Source of the DNA: CAVXFB01 sp963760935 | GTDB taxonomy: Bacteria; Planctomycetota; Planctomycetia; Pirellulales; Thermoguttaceae | Assembly: GCA_963760935.1 (NCBI GenBank) | Contig: CAVXFB010000003.1 | Span: 620,001 to 684,000, forward strand | Direction of reading: 5' to 3' | DNA length: 64,000 nt | Part shown: positions 26,141 to 37,933 of the stretch, piece after piece | Numbering within the stretch: the first letter of the stretch is position 1 | Layout: each line of letters starts with the position of its first letter | The notes under the pieces: generated by a model | Databases searched by the model: none | Seen by the model: only the letters and a program-made list of their open reading frames with translations | Told to the model about the DNA's origin: nothing | Program-made: the position numbers and the translations under genes

Positions 26141-26411
26141 TTGGCCGTATTGTACGCCGCGCCAGAATTCCCCAGGCCGGGAGCGTGCTGAAGTGCTTAT
26201 CAGAGATTTCCTGAGCATCCGCCACGCAACGGCATCGGCGTCGCAACGGAGGACGTGATCTAGGAGACCATGGCTGCGTGCTAGCAAATATCGACACAAA
26301 ACTGGGTAGGCAGGGTAAACTGACCGCAAGAATCGTCAGCGTTCGGCTGAAGATAAGCCCGCACAATCTCCGATGGATAAAGGTTGTCAACCGCCTCTCT
26401 GGAGAAATGAC

Positions 26412-26582
26412 GTGAACGAATACGAAGTGACATACAGCAATGGCCATGTCGTCGAAATCGAGGCGTGGACGCCGGAACTCGCTCAGGCGATTGCCGAAGA
26501 AGAGATGGAACTCAGTGGCCAGGGAAACCTGTCTGTGCTCAACGTCAAATTTATCGCCTCGCAAGAGGAAATCGACGTGTGA
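26412..26582 (+). CDS. small protein of unknown function
   Basis: A 56-residue acidic soluble protein (VNEYEVTYSNGHVVEIEAWT ... LSVLNVKFIASQEEIDV). The GTG at 26412 has GGAGA 6 bases before it, a better start than the ATG at 26373. The alternating pattern suggests a small beta-rich fold. It is divergent from csrA. No family is recognised. Confidence 0.5.
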   Translation: MNEYEVTYSNGHVVEIEAWTPELAQAIAEEEMELSGQGNLSVLNVKFIASQEEIDV

Positions 26583-27070
26583 GCGTGGACCGGCGCGGCA
26601 ATTCTATGCAACCTCAAGCAGGTCCGTAGATCCGTAGCGGCTTGCCGCGCACAGTCGAAGTCGATCGCCAAGTATCCGTCGATGCGTTTTCTGAGCCACA
26701 GCCGGCGTGTTGTTGTCTTCCGACGTTTGAAGGTTTTCTCCAGCTTTGGGCAACAACAGCCACGAGCAACAACACGACGACTAGACTGGCTTCATTTGAG
26801 CCTCCGAGGCTTGCCGAGGATTTCATGCCACCGGAGGTTCCGGCACAGGCGGTTCGGATTCCAGCGAATTACGTTGTTGATCGGGTGCAGCCCGGTGACG
26901 GCATACGCGGCGGCAACATCATCGAGACGGCCGGTCTGTGCGTCATTGTCCGCAAGGTCGGCCGCCACAAAATGCTCGAAGCTCAAGTCGGGCAAGCTTG
27001 ATGTCAGACGCGTGCGCGAGGCTGTGCCTGACAGCGTCTGCAACAATACGGCGTGCGACCTGAGCCCTCT
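26583..27070. other. intergenic region without a confident gene
   Basis: Open frames on both strands overlap here (rightward 26642-27001 and leftward 26792-27046), but none has a good ribosome site or a recognised family. The leftward one contains IRWNPNRLCRNLRWHEILG, which could be a remnant of a lost gene. No RNA gene or repeat was identified. Confidence 0.4.
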
Positions 27071-30000
27071 TCACGTAGGCAGTATGCCAACCTTCGGCAG
27101 CAATTCGCCGAGACCCTGGCCGGCTTCATCTCGGGCCCAGGCCGCCACCCACTGTTCCCAGGGCACGACAATGTCGCGAAAAACGAACTGCTGCCGCTCC
27201 ACCGTTGGCAGCGACCGCCGCGCAAGTCCGCGAATTGCCTGGGGCGCAACCCATGAGCCGTCGTGTAGATCGTAGAGAACCTCCACGTCGTTAACGGCGT
27301 CGGGCCAAAGCATCAGGCCGGCCGCGCTTAGATCGTACGGCGGCATCGGAGCCAGAAAGTGCGACTCAATGTGCTGTCGTATCAGGTCAACGCCCGCGGA
27401 TTTATACAGGCCAATGATCGCGGCAGTCAAAACTTGCTGCTGGTGGGGCAGGAGGCGATTGGCCCAGCCGGGACTCGTCACGCCGGCTACAATCCAACCG
27501 CACTGCGACTGAAAGGCAAGATGCAAAGGCCCATTGAACAGGTCCGGGATCGCGAACGCCAGTGTCACGCAGTTCGTGCCGAGGCCCACGCTGCTCAAAG
27601 TCGGCGGCGGGGCCTGCCAGCCACTGCTTTGGGCGAACAACTCCAGAAACTCGCGCTCGATGTAATGGCGAATCTCGACTTCGACGCGCTCCAGCGCCCG
27701 CAAGTGTTTGCCGACTGAGCGCCAGTCTCCGTCGGTTTCAGCATGACGCTCGGCACGGCGCAGCTTGGCATAACGCTTCGGCACGGTGCCGCTGTGGAAC
27801 CCGGGCTTCAACAGCCGTGCCATCGTTTCGCCGTGCGCACCAATGCTCACCGGATAGAGATCGGGCCAGCGATTGGCCGCATACAGCCGCCAGTTAGCCG
27901 TCAGCTCCCATACAAGGAACCCAAAAGCGCCGGGGATGCACCAGACCGTGGTCGTCGCCACCGACCATGCGCCAAAGGAGGTCATGCCCATCTGCACTTC
28001 CAATAGGTCGGCGAACGGCTTGTACAGGCCGATCAGCATTTTGTGCCCCACCGTCACCACCGGGAAGTGCTTGATGGGGTTGATCTGCGGTTCAATCAGC
28101 ACATTGACGGCGAATCGTAGCACGTAGGCCACGGGCCGCCACACCATCCCCAGGACGACTTTTGTTACCAGCGACGTACGGCTCTCGCCGCTGCGAAAAC
28201 GCAGCCATTCGTCGACCGCATACATCAATCGCTCAATGGTTTCCAGGATCCCTTTGAACAGATCAACCACCAGCCAAAATAGGCCGGTGATCAGGCGCAG
28301 GCCGAAGCGATGCCAGCTTTGAACGATCCAATCAAACACCACCTCTTCGACGTTTCGCCCCAGCCGCGAGTTCAGCAACAGGTTGACGGCCAGGAAGATC
28401 GATAGCGCGGTGCCCGCCGACGCCGGCCGATTGCTCACGTCGATCGGAAGCAGCAGCCAAACGACGGCCGTCCATGCCAGCGGTTTGACCACGAATCGCA
28501 GCCCTAGGGCAAACACTCGACTGTGCAAGATCGCCTGAAACAGCGGCGATTGGACGAGCCATCGAATCGGCTCGACGGCCACGGCCCGACAAATCTGCGA
28601 TGCGGTTTTGAAACCTGACGCGATGGCGCGGCGGAACGCCGCGGAGTTCAGCAAACACAGAAGAAACAGCCCCAACGTCAAGACATCGAGCGACATCATC
28701 CGGACGCCTTTGACGGCGTGCTCGGCCGCCGCGGCACTGTCGGCCAGCGATTCCGGCACATCTTGCGCACCGCTTAGCCATTCAAAGACATGATGCAAGA
28801 ACACCAGGGTGACGTATGCCCCGCCGAATGGCACAACAGCGAACCGGGTGACAAACCGGCCCGTGCGGGTTCCGAAGCCTAGCGAGCTAATACGCTGCAT
28901 CCAGCGGAGGTAGAACTCGCCGTGGCGATACACGCCGTCCAGCGACGTCGCCAGTTTCCGATTGGCCTGAAGAAGCTGATCGCCGCGAAAGAAGTCGCCG
29001 GGCTCTGCGAGATCGGGCAGCTTCAAATTATTGCGAGAAATCGCATCGCGCAGGTCCCCCATCGTTAAGAAGCCGCGCTCGCTGGCCTGGTCGAGCAGTT
29101 CTTCAACGAGCTTCTTTCGCGCCACCCGTTCCGGCAGGTTGTGCGCGGTCAGCTTGACATCGTCCAGAGCGGCAACAAGCTTCGGCCGCAACTGGCGCCG
29201 CAACCGCGCTTCCACGCATCGCACGGCATCGTCGAGCAGTCGGCCCAATTGCCGCCGCCGTTGGTCCGTAAGTCGCACCGCGCTGAGTCTGCGCGGCGCT
29301 GCGCAGATGCTTGAGCATGATCACGTCGCGCTGGTTCGGCAATTGCCGCTTGATCGGGCGGCGTCCCCGAGATAACGCCCATCCAATAAGGTCGATGGTG
29401 TAGATTTCCCGCTCGTTATCGACACATGCCTTTTGCAGGTCGTAGAGCAGGCGCGCCTCGGGTGTCCAGATTCCGCGGGTCGTTTGCTTCACCAGGGCCA
29501 GGAGCGGCTCTTCCCACGGACCGGGTTCAGCTTCGTCCGCGTCCAACGCCGCTTGAAGCCGGCGGACCAGCCGATAGACGTCCATCTTGATGGCCGATTC
29601 GACGCGTCCGCTCAAATGCAGCGGCGCGGAGCGTGCGGCCCGCGCTCGGTAGATCGCGGCTCGCACCACATTGCCCAGCGCGGCCGGTGTCTGTGCCTTG
29701 CGCAGCAGCCGACGATACTTCGATGCCGATCGGTCATCCGCATCTGGCAGCAGATTAGCGTCGTCCGACACGTCATGTGGTGGCGACTCGGCCGCTGTGA
29801 TGGGCCGTGCGCGCGCGATTGGCTCAGCAGCGCCGTCGGGCCGCGTCGCGGTAAAGAGGTCCTCATCGATCACATCCTGCCGCACTAGCGCGTCGACCGC
29901 CGGCAGATCGTCCAAGCCGGGGAAGTAGCGTGGTAGCAGGCCGCGGGCAAAATGCCGTAGCTCCAAGTAAACCGCGACAAACTCCGTGTAGACCGACGTG

Positions 30001-30536
30001 TCGTCGCGGGGCGGCAGTAGGAACTCTTCCTGGCCGAGAACGGTTCGGACCTCGTCGAACCGAGCGGTGCCGAGTTGCTGGATCCGGCTGCGAACTGTTG
30101 CCGGCGATAACGCGCCCGAAGCGATCCGCTCCTCCAGTGCGACGTGCACGCGCGCATGGAACAGCAGCCGCCAGCAGTGTGCCATCGCGGCGCCGGCCGG
30201 TGTATCGGCCAGCTTGCGCGGACTGGGCCGCGCCAGTAGGATCACGCGGTCCGGCAGCCGCGTCTCGTCCGCTATACCAAGCTCCGCCCTATCGACGATT
30301 TCCAGGAGTGCGTCACGCCCGATGACGTAGCTCTTGCGATGCGGAACCTTCAAGCCGAACCCGACCAGACCGCAATCTTGCTTGATGACGCGGCGCAAAA
30401 TCCGCGGAAGAACGAGCAGCGCCGCCGAGTCAGTCCTACGCACCGCAGTTGCCAGCTCAGCAAGCGTCACACGTGCGGCCGCATCGCCGCTCGGCGTAGG
30501 CGGCAAGGGTGACGCTGCGATCGACGGGTCTGTCAT
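27071..30536 (-). CDS. large membrane protein of unknown function, frameshifted near 29290
   Basis: Two adjacent leftward frames together encode about 1,150 residues. The N-terminal 420 residues (from MTDPSIAASPLPPTPSGDAA) are soluble, Arg/Ala-rich and helical. The C-terminal 730 residues contain several membrane stretches, such as FGGAYVTLVFLHHVFEWL, VLTLGLFLLCLLNSAAF and GLRFVVKPLAWTAVVWLLLP, then a soluble tail. The first frame reads to HLRSAAQ and the second resumes at LSAVRLTDQRRRQLGRL, offset by one base, so the break looks like a single indel. I do not recognise a family or catalytic motif. It lies next to the VWA/TPR/ExbBD cluster in the same direction, so a related envelope role is possible. 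Confidence 0.7.
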
Positions 30537-30619
30537 GGTCGGCTGATTATCCCACACCACCGTCCGGCTGCCAAGGCGGCATGAAGCTGCGACGCGGCGA
30601 ACGCAACATTACGTCAGAC

Positions 30620-31357
30620 TTATTGTTTGCCCTGTCGGAGAGCCTTGACCGCGTCGCTCGATCCATACGTTGAAACGTCAACGTACCGATATCCACCGCC
30701 GTTTTGCCGGGCCAAGTCGGCAAGAAAGCTTGTTCCCGCGGGCTTCGGGCCAGGGCCAAACTCAATAACATTGATCACGATACCGGCGGCCATGCGGCGA
30801 ATCCTTGCCAACTGTTCAGCGCTAAGTTTCGGCTCGTCGCCGTCGGTCAGAAAGAAAATGACATCGGGCTGCAGATTGATAGCCTGTTGGAGAGCATCTT
30901 CATGTGCGGTGCCCCCCTCGGCCTTGATCGATTCGATGAAGCGAATCGCCCTCTGCTTGTTCTGCTCGGTGGCAAACGCCAATCGGCCGGGCGTGCCGGT
31001 CGGATTGAAGACTGCGGGTCGCTCATTATAGAAGATCAATTGAAACTGGTGAACCGTATCGAGATTCTTCAAACTCTTGAGTAACTCGGCCTTTACGAGT
31101 CTCAGAGAGTTTCGCCCCGAGCCGCCCATGCTGCCCGAACGATCGAATACATACACGAACTTGTATCCTTCGCCAACCAGGCCGAAAAGGCTCGTTCGGG
31201 CCTTGCCGCCTTCCTTCGGTGCAATGGAAAAGCCGAGTCCTTCCAGTCCGTTTTGCGGCTTGCCCCCGGGACTAAGCTCCTGCTGAGCCTGCAATGCAGC
31301 GACGCTCGTGGCCATCACAAGCAGAACGGCAGCCAGCGCCCGACAGATTTCTTTCAT
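30620..31357 (-). CDS. secreted VWA-domain protein
   Basis: A 245-residue protein with a signal peptide (AAVLLVMATSVAALQAQ) and one von Willebrand factor A domain. The metal-ion site DRSGSMG is followed by a Thr in EGGTAHEDAL and an Asp in FFLTDGDEP, so metal binding is likely intact. Its ATG overlaps the stop of the TPR gene by four bases, showing operon membership. VWA domains mediate metal-dependent protein contacts; here the partner is probably within the adjacent TPR, cyclase-like and ExbBD set. Confidence 0.88.
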   Translation of the reverse strand: MKEICRALAAVLLVMATSVAALQAQQELSPGGKPQNGLEGLGFSIAPKEGGKARTSLFGLVGEGYKFVYVFDRSGSMGGSGRNSLRLVKAELLKSLKNLDTVHQFQLIFYNERPAVFNPTGTPGRLAFATEQNKQRAIRFIESIKAEGGTAHEDALQQAINLQPDVIFFLTDGDEPKLSAEQLARIRRMAAGIVINVIEFGPGPKPAGTSFLADLARQNGGGYRYVDVSTYGSSDAVKALRQGKQ

Positions 31358-34273
31358 GGCTTCTTCTCGACTTGCTTTCCAACGTTCGGCTGCTTGCCCT
31401 GCAATACCATGGCTTTCGCCAGCAGGGTATTGTATTCCGCTACCATGTCGGGACCACTGAGTTGCGGACTGAGCACGAGGGCCGCCTTAAGCACCTGCTC
31501 GGCCTTCTTTGCACGGTCGGCGCGAGCAGCCGGATCGGTGCTCGTCTCGGCCTCGCGCACCAGACACCGAGCCACATGATACATGACTTCGTAATACTCG
31601 GCCGGCTTCTTTCGCAAGCCCTGAAGTCGCATGCGGACCGTAACCCAATGGTTCACGGCTTGGTCGAATCGGGCCGGATCATTTTCCGCCCACGCCTCCA
31701 AGATACGCCCTTTCTCCATAAGCGGCTCGAGCGCCCGGGGATTGTCACGGATAAGCTGTTCGACCTGGCGCAACGCCTCGTCAAACTTTCCGTCGTGGCG
31801 GAGCACTTTGAGCAATTCGGTGCGCAGGCGGGTCATCCCCTTTTCCGCATGCCTGGCAAACTCGGCATCCGTTTGCGTTCGCTTCAGAATGTTCTGGAAT
31901 TCACGGCTTGCTTCGGCCGACATCCCCAGCGCACCGAGCGTTTCGCCGACGAACATCATCTGGCCAAAACTCAGTTCTTGACGCTGCGACAGCCCGACCA
32001 GTGTTCGGGCCAGCAATGACTGCGTCGCTACCGGTCTGGGCGAAGCGTCGGCCTTGTGGTGATCGGAACTGAGCAGCCGGACGAACTCGACAAGTGCGTC
32101 GTTAACCGCTGGCGTATCGGGGCACTTCTCCAACAGCACGCTGCTAAGCCCGCTGGCTTCGTCGACCCAGCCCAGAGCGCAAAACGCCCGCAGCGCACCG
32201 GCATACACACGAGCCGCACGAGGGTCGGACGCCTCGATCTTGCCATCGCCGACAGCCTCGATCAGCGGCTCGTATATCTTGGCCGCCTCGCTCATTTGCC
32301 CGCCGTGGTAGTAGATTTCCCCAAGCAGCAGCGCGGCATCAAACAATCGGCTGCGCTGCGTTACGTCGGTTTTCGCTCGGTCGTCCAACAATTTGATCGC
32401 CAACCGCAAGCAGGTAATGGCTTTATCGCGATCGGCTATCATTTCAGCGGTGGGCTGCGAGCCTGGCGCTGCGTTCGTTAACTCGGTCAGGTAAAGATGC
32501 CAATAGCATTGCCCGGCTAGGTGCATCGCCGCCGCATACCGCTCCGACTTCGGATTGACGCGCTCGAAAATCGCAATGGCGCCGCGAACCTCGCCGGCGA
32601 CAAGTTTCGCTTGCCCCCGGGCCATGCGGGCGTCGTCGGCCTCGGGAAGGTCGGGCCAATTTTCCTCGGTCAGCTTGGCCGCTTGCAGCAGCTTCTCTAG
32701 AGCAGTCGGCTTCTGCGCTTGCGGAGCGTCGACATACTGATTCAGCGCCGCGGCTACGCCGAGGGCTGCCGCTTGCGCCGCCGCCGCGCTTTGTCGCCTG
32801 ATATTCCCGTCACCATCGCGGATAAGCTGCGCCACCATCGCGGCGCACTCGTTCCACAGGCCCTTGTTAAAAAGCTCGCGCGCGATGACGACTTGTACGC
32901 GGATCATCGCCTCGCGTACTGCGGCGATAGCGTTGGGGTTGTTCAGGTTGGACTTTTCGGCCAGTTCGATTGCCTTTGCGTAGGCGTCCAAGGCCGTCTG
33001 CCACTCGGCGCCTGCCGCTGCGGCGTCGCCCAGCGCAGCAGCCTCCTCGAAGCTGCTGGCCTCGAGCCCGCGACCGGAGAGCCTTAGCGTCTCCTGCCGC
33101 ATGAGCGCCAAATCCTGCTGAAACGGGCTGCGGACTTTCGAGCCGTCCGTGGCGATCTGCAAAATCTCGCCCAGCAACTTTGTTCGCTCCGGCCCCGGAG
33201 CCTTCCTTGCCTTGGCAAGCATGGCTTTGGTTGTGTCCAATGCTATGCCCTGATAGCCCTCGGTCTGCCTGAAACGGCGGTAATCGCGAAGCCAGACAAG
33301 TGCCTCGGCCAGCGAATCTTGCGGCTTCTGTTTGGCAAGCGCGGCCAATCGCGAACGCTCCGCCTCAGCGAACAACGGCTCTAGACCGGTTGCTGGACCG
33401 CGATCAAAGGGTTCCGGCTCTTTGACGAGCACTTCGTCGAAAATATCCAGAGCCGTCTGATGGTCGCCGAGCACGTCAGTCACCTTGCCGTGCCAAAGAT
33501 GTGCGTAAAGCCCCACAACGTTGCCACGGTTCCGCTGATAAATAGCATCCAAGGCCTGCGCCGCTTTTTTCAGCGAAGCGAGACGAGCCGGGTCCTTGGG
33601 ATCCGCGTATGTCTGGGCGAGATGGTAGTTGATCAACGCTAGTTGAAGCTCCGCCTGATGCAGGCTCATCTCGGCACGCTCGCGGGCCTCGGCCACCTCG
33701 GCGGCGCTCGGCCTTCGTCGTCGGCAGCTTCGACGGTGGCGGTAGCTGCGCGAGCCGCGCCTTGGACTTCGACTGCGCTTCTTGATATTTTTGCTTTGCA
33801 TCGGCCAACGTCGAGCGCACATCGGCCATTCGCTCGGCGAATTGTCGCTTGTCGCTCGGTCCGACGGCATTTGCCGCATGGACAAGCTCCAAAGCCTGTC
33901 TCACGAGAAAATCCGCCCAGGAAGAAACGGCAACTATCGCTTCGGGATGGTTTGGCTTTTCCTTGATGAACTTCGCCAAGTGCGCCCAGGCGGCCTCCTT
34001 CAATGCGGCCGATTCCTTGGCGTCGAACGCAGCGCCGGCAGCCGCTGCCTGAAGACTCTTGGCCAATTCCAGGTCCCAGACGTCGCGAAGCTCACGCGGC
34101 AGACTCGGCTGCTTGGCAAGCATGTTCAGGTAATCGACCGCCACGTCGCCGTAGCCATTCTCTTGCAAGGCATGGACAAACTCTAACGGTCGCTGTGGGC
34201 TTGCCGCCAACGCGGTAGGAACACCTACAACGAGTGTCAGAAGTCCAGCGGCTATCGCGTGACGCGTTTTCAT
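31354..34273 (-). CDS. exported TPR-rich protein, frameshifted near 33712
   Basis: A protein of about 970 residues with a signal peptide (HAIAAGLLTLVVGVPTALA) and many helical hairpin repeats typical of TPRs, such as LAGQCYWHLYLTELTNA and ASREFQNILKRTQTDAEFA. The first frame reads to KLPTTKA and the next resumes at SAAEVAEARERAEMSLHQ, one base out; removing one base restores continuity. The ATG at 34273 follows AGGAATCG. It lies between the cyclase-like gene and the VWA gene, all read leftward. Long exported TPR proteins typically scaffold multi-protein envelope complexes. Confidence 0.82.
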
Positions 34274-34325
34274 CGATTCCTGGTTCGTCGCTTGCCGGGT
34301 GCGCGCTTGGCGCACCGTACAATGT

Positions 34326-35968
34326 TCACTCGCCGCCCGCCTCGCTATCGAGCTTGTAAAGCGGCAGATAGCGGTAATACACTTCCAAAGTCAAGGCCGA
34401 GAGGCCGGTCATCATCAGACGTCCGCCATCCGGCCCCCACGCGTCTTCTTGCGGGGAAGCAGGGTCCCAGCTTCCCTCCGCGCAGCCGCCGTCTTTGCAT
34501 TGCGTCTCGATCAGCTTACGCCGCATCTTCCGGTTCCACGTGTCCCAATCGGGGCCGGGCTGGTTGTGCATCACCTGCGTCGCATAGTACCAGTAATAGG
34601 TATTGCGGCCGCTCTTATCGGGCTGGTTATTCATCAGCAATGCCGTCCCCGCAATCATCGCCGGATCGGTCCGCCGCACATTCAGATATTGCAGGCAAAG
34701 GAGTCCGACGGCTGTCACCGCCCGATCTTCGTCCTTGAGCAATTTGCCGCCGGCCAAATAGCTGAACCGTCCGGCGCGGTCGACGCCGATTTCAGAAACA
34801 TCCGAGCCCGCTCGAACACCGCCGGATCGACGGTCAGATAGGCCATCTGCCCGCTCTTGAGCGCCATCATTTGCCATCCGGTCACTGAAGTATCGCCCGG
34901 CTCCCGCGGATCGTAGCGCCACCCGCCGCCAATTGGATCTTGAGCGGCCGCGATGAAGTTCAGCGCAGCTTGCGCGGCCCGGCGGACCACTTTGTCATTG
35001 GTCATGCCGTAACACTCGCACAGGGCCAGCGACGCCAATCCGTGGGCGTACATCGTCGTGCCCAATCGCAGATCGCCGTTGGGTTTTTGACTGGCAATCA
35101 GGAACGAGATGCCTGCCTGAATGGTCCGCTTGTACCGCCCTTTCGACTCGTGCGTCTGTCCCGCGCCGAGAAACGGCAGCAGGGCCAAGGCGGTTGCCGC
35201 GGTTTCATAGCCGCCGGCTTTGGCCTGACCGGTGCATGTCCCGTCTTTGCAGCGAGCTTTGTAGGCGGTGAGGCTCCAACTGCCGTCGGCCGACTGGTGC
35301 CGTGCGAGCCAGTTCAGCGCGCCGGCCACCGCTCGCTCCGATTGTCGCGTCCCGCCGCCGCTGGCCAACAAGGCCTGACGATTGCCGGTGCCACGTCCGC
35401 TAAAGCCGACGGCATCGCCGCCGGCGCCGAAATGAATGCCAGTTCCCACGGCGCCGCCGACTCCGCCTTTGCCTCGTACGGCCGGACCAGCCGTCAGGCT
35501 TCTGATGTCCAAGCCGGCAACGCCCGCGAGATTCGATCGACTGGTCGTGGTCGCTATGCCACCGCCTCTCTCCGAGAATGTCTCGCTATCGTCGTAATGC
35601 CGTTCTTCTTGAGCAATCTGGCCCGGCTTTTCCAGCGATAGCGTGTCGGTGTTCAACTCTGTAGGCTCGTCGGGAGTATGGCCGAGTTCGAATCGCTCGA
35701 TCTCTTGCGGCGCTTCGACAGGCGGTTCGATCTTCACTGCGTCGAACGACGGCGCCCGATCGACAACCTTCTCGATTACCGCTGGGCCCATCAATGCCAG
35801 CACACAGACGAGGGTGAGGTGGAACAAGAAACTGCAAAACCACCACGGCCCATCCTCGCGAAACCAACTTCCCACGTGCCCAGTGATGCCGGCACGGGGC
35901 AACGGTGGCGGCGCATCGGCACTGCCGTCGGATCGATTGGGCTCATTGGCCAAATCATTCTGTGCCAC
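34326..35968 (-). CDS. TonB-like membrane anchor fused to a squalene-cyclase-fold domain, frameshifted near 34790
   Basis: About 547 residues from a GTG at 35968. A single membrane helix (FCSFLFHLTLVCVLALMGPAV) is followed by a Pro/Glu-rich stretch (IEPPVEAPQEIERFELGH), as in TonB-type proteins, then a Gly-rich linker. The rest is an alpha/alpha-toroid of the prenyltransferase / squalene-oxidase repeat type (ALNWLARHQSADGSWSL, FIAAAQDPIGGGWRYDP). The frame breaks near 34790: one frame reads RARMFLKSAS and the next resumes at DRAGRFSYLAGGKLLKDEDR. Co-location with ExbB and two ExbD genes supports a proton-motive-force transducing role. The catalytic DxDD motif of true squalene cyclases is not seen, so the domain probably binds rather than cyclises. 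Confidence 0.75.
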
Positions 35969-35983
35969 TGCCGTCGATGCTCC

Positions 35984-36935
35984 CTATTGGTCGGCCGGAT
36001 CGTCTTCGCCGAATCCGCCTTGGTCGAGCCATTGTTCGATGGGAATCACCTCGCCGGACTGGGCGTCGGAAATCAGCGAGCGTACAGCCGGCTTGTGTCC
36101 CTTGACTCTATAGTAAATCGTGCGAACGCCCAAAACCAATGCGATTGTGATTAGCGCCGAGCCCCCAAATCCACTCGGTCGCATTGTCGTTCTCCGTTGG
36201 GGTCGGCGGTTTCCATTGTAAACGCCCGATCAGCAGCGGAGCTTTCTCCGGCGCCTGTCCCGGCTTGGCCCCCGGCGGAAGATATCCTTGCAACTTCAGA
36301 AAGTAGCCGGCGAATCGAGCCTTCTCGTTGACAAATGGCCCGATGGGCATACCCGGGGGCAAATCGACAACCATCGCCACATACAGCCGATCGCCCGATT
36401 CTGCGGTGAAGCCCCAGACTTCGTACAGCGCCACCCCTTGAGGTTTGGTCTCAGCGTCGAGCACGCGGCGAACGTTGAGGTCCAGCGCAACGAGTTGGCC
36501 CCGATATTTGTCGGGTTGGTCGTGAAACTGCGTGAACAACAGGTCTGACCGAGCCCGCTGATCGAGTTGCTCGAACGACTGGTTCCTCACCCATGCCAGC
36601 AGTCGCTTGTACGGTTCCATTTCTTCCGGCTGAATAGTAAGCGTGCCGTCGGTGATGGCCTGAAACTCTTCTCGGGCGGCTGCCTGTTGATCGGCGTCTT
36701 TATCGGTTGGCCCATTGGCCGGTGTCAGCGCCTTGGGCGGCCGCGGTGCTTCGGAGTGCGCGGCGATCGGCCCGTTCTTACCATTGCCGACCAGCCAGCG
36801 CCACATGCGCGCGTCGCCAGCGCGCACGATGAGCATGTAGAGCACGGCCAGCATGACAATGGCCGTCATCAGCCGAGGCAATTCCGCGCCGCGGAAAATG
36901 CCGTGTTCCTGTTGTTGGTGCCAATGGAAGCGCAT
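35984..36935 (-). CDS. bitopic/two-helix membrane protein of unknown function, frameshifted near 36145
   Basis: About 316 residues. The N-terminal part has a membrane helix (AIVMLAVLYMLIVRAG), and residues about 120-250 have a beta-rich soluble portion (DKYRGQLVALDLNVRRVL ... DRLYVAMVVDLPPGMPI). The frame breaks at a run of five G. The upstream frame reads NATEWIWG, and after dropping one G the chain continues SALITIALVLGVRTIYYRV, a second membrane helix, to 35984. The homopolymer position makes a sequencing or replication slip likely. It lies directly between exbD and the cyclase-like gene in the same direction, and no family is recognised. Confidence 0.7.
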
Positions 36936-36941
36936 GCTTCT

Positions 36942-37463
36942 CTACCCGCCGGGCAGTTCGACGAAACTCAACTTCGATAACTTCTGACCGTTCGGTAATA
37001 CCTGATGGGTGCAAACGTCGACAACCTTCATCAATGCGTCGTAGCGGCAGGCTTCGCTGACTTGGATGATCACCTGATCGAACGGATTGCCGGGGTCGGC
37101 GAATACTTGTTTGAGCCTGCCATCGAGGGCGGCGATGCCCGGCACTGCGGCCTCGCCGACGGCAAGGCTCTGAATCTCGCCGGTTTTCGGATTGGCCATC
37201 ACGCTGATCGTCAGCGTGTTAAGACCTTGAACCGGATTGGTATTGTTGGTCTCTCGGCCCGCCTGTTGGCCTTGCTTGACCACCACGACCGGCTGCGGCG
37301 GCGGCAGGCGCAGCGATATCTGCCCTTCGATCGGCGAAGGCCGGAACGTCAGAATGAAAAACGTGAGCAACTGGAACGCCATGTCGAGCATAGCGGCCAG
37401 ATTCAGTTCCACGCCGGGTTGGCTGCGTCGCTTTCGCCGTCTTCTCCGCATTCTAGGCCTCAT
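36942..37463 (-). CDS. ExbD/TolR-family biopolymer transport protein (second copy)
   Basis: A 173-residue membrane protein with a basic N-terminus (RRRRRKRRSQPGVELNLA) and one helix AAMLDMAFQLLTFFILTF containing the conserved Asp of the proton path. A periplasmic domain ends SKLSFVELPGG. ExbD works with ExbB to couple the proton gradient to envelope transport or motion. The start may be ATG 37463, overlapping the first exbD, or ATG 37451 without overlap. It is followed after 6 bases by the two-helix membrane protein. Confidence 0.88.
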   Translation of the reverse strand: MRPRMRRRRRKRRSQPGVELNLAAMLDMAFQLLTFFILTFRPSPIEGQISLRLPPPQPVVVVKQGQQAGRETNNTNPVQGLNTLTISVMANPKTGEIQSLAVGEAAVPGIAALDGRLKQVFADPGNPFDQVIIQVSEACRYDALMKVVDVCTHQVLPNGQKLSKLSFVELPGG

Positions 37464-37914
37464 TGGTTATGGCCTTGAGCGCGAAGCGGCGAAAACCATT
37501 CTCCTGGCAGGCCTTGATCACGCGATTGAGCAGCTTGAACGGTGTGGCCCGATCGGCCCGAATGACCACGGTGGTCGGCAGGTCCTGAGCGGCTTCGGTG
37601 TCGCTCGGCTTGAGGCGAGCCGCCATTCTCGCGGCCAAGGCCTCTGTGGCGATATAGCTATCAACATCTGTGACGGCGCGGCCGTACACGTTCAAGTTGC
37701 CGTGGCTGTCGACGTTCAAAACTAACAAGCCGCGCTGCCCATGCGTTTCCACCGGCCGGGCCGAGCCGACGACCGGCAGTTTCAGACTCAAATCAATCTC
37801 GGCCGACTTGAACGTGATCACCAACATAAAGAAGGTGATCAACTGAAACACCATGTCCAGGATGGGCGTGAGATTCGGTTCAGCCTTGACATCCTCCGAT
37901 AGCTTCGCCGACAT
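37453..37914 (-). CDS. exbD: ExbD/TolR-family biopolymer transport protein (first copy)
   Basis: A 153-residue protein with the canonical ExbD N-terminus (EPNLTPILDMVFQLITFFML) holding the proton-carrying Asp in the single membrane helix. A periplasmic domain includes TTVVIRADRATPFKLLNRVI. GGAGGG precedes the ATG. Together with the second ExbD and the ExbB upstream it forms an energy-transducing unit. The two ExbD copies differ in length and charge, so they may form mixed pores or serve separate partners. Confidence 0.9.
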   Translation of the reverse strand: MSAKLSEDVKAEPNLTPILDMVFQLITFFMLVITFKSAEIDLSLKLPVVGSARPVETHGQRGLLVLNVDSHGNLNVYGRAVTDVDSYIATEALAARMAARLKPSDTEAAQDLPTTVVIRADRATPFKLLNRVIKACQENGFRRFALKAITNEA

Positions 37915-37933
37915 GGCCCCACCCTCCTTCGAT

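Noticed and set aside
26642..27046. Overlapping open frames on both strands between the small gene and the large unknown gene
   Set aside because: Neither has a ribosome site or family resemblance; the leftward one begins with a weak TTG. They may be remnants, but cannot be supported as genes.
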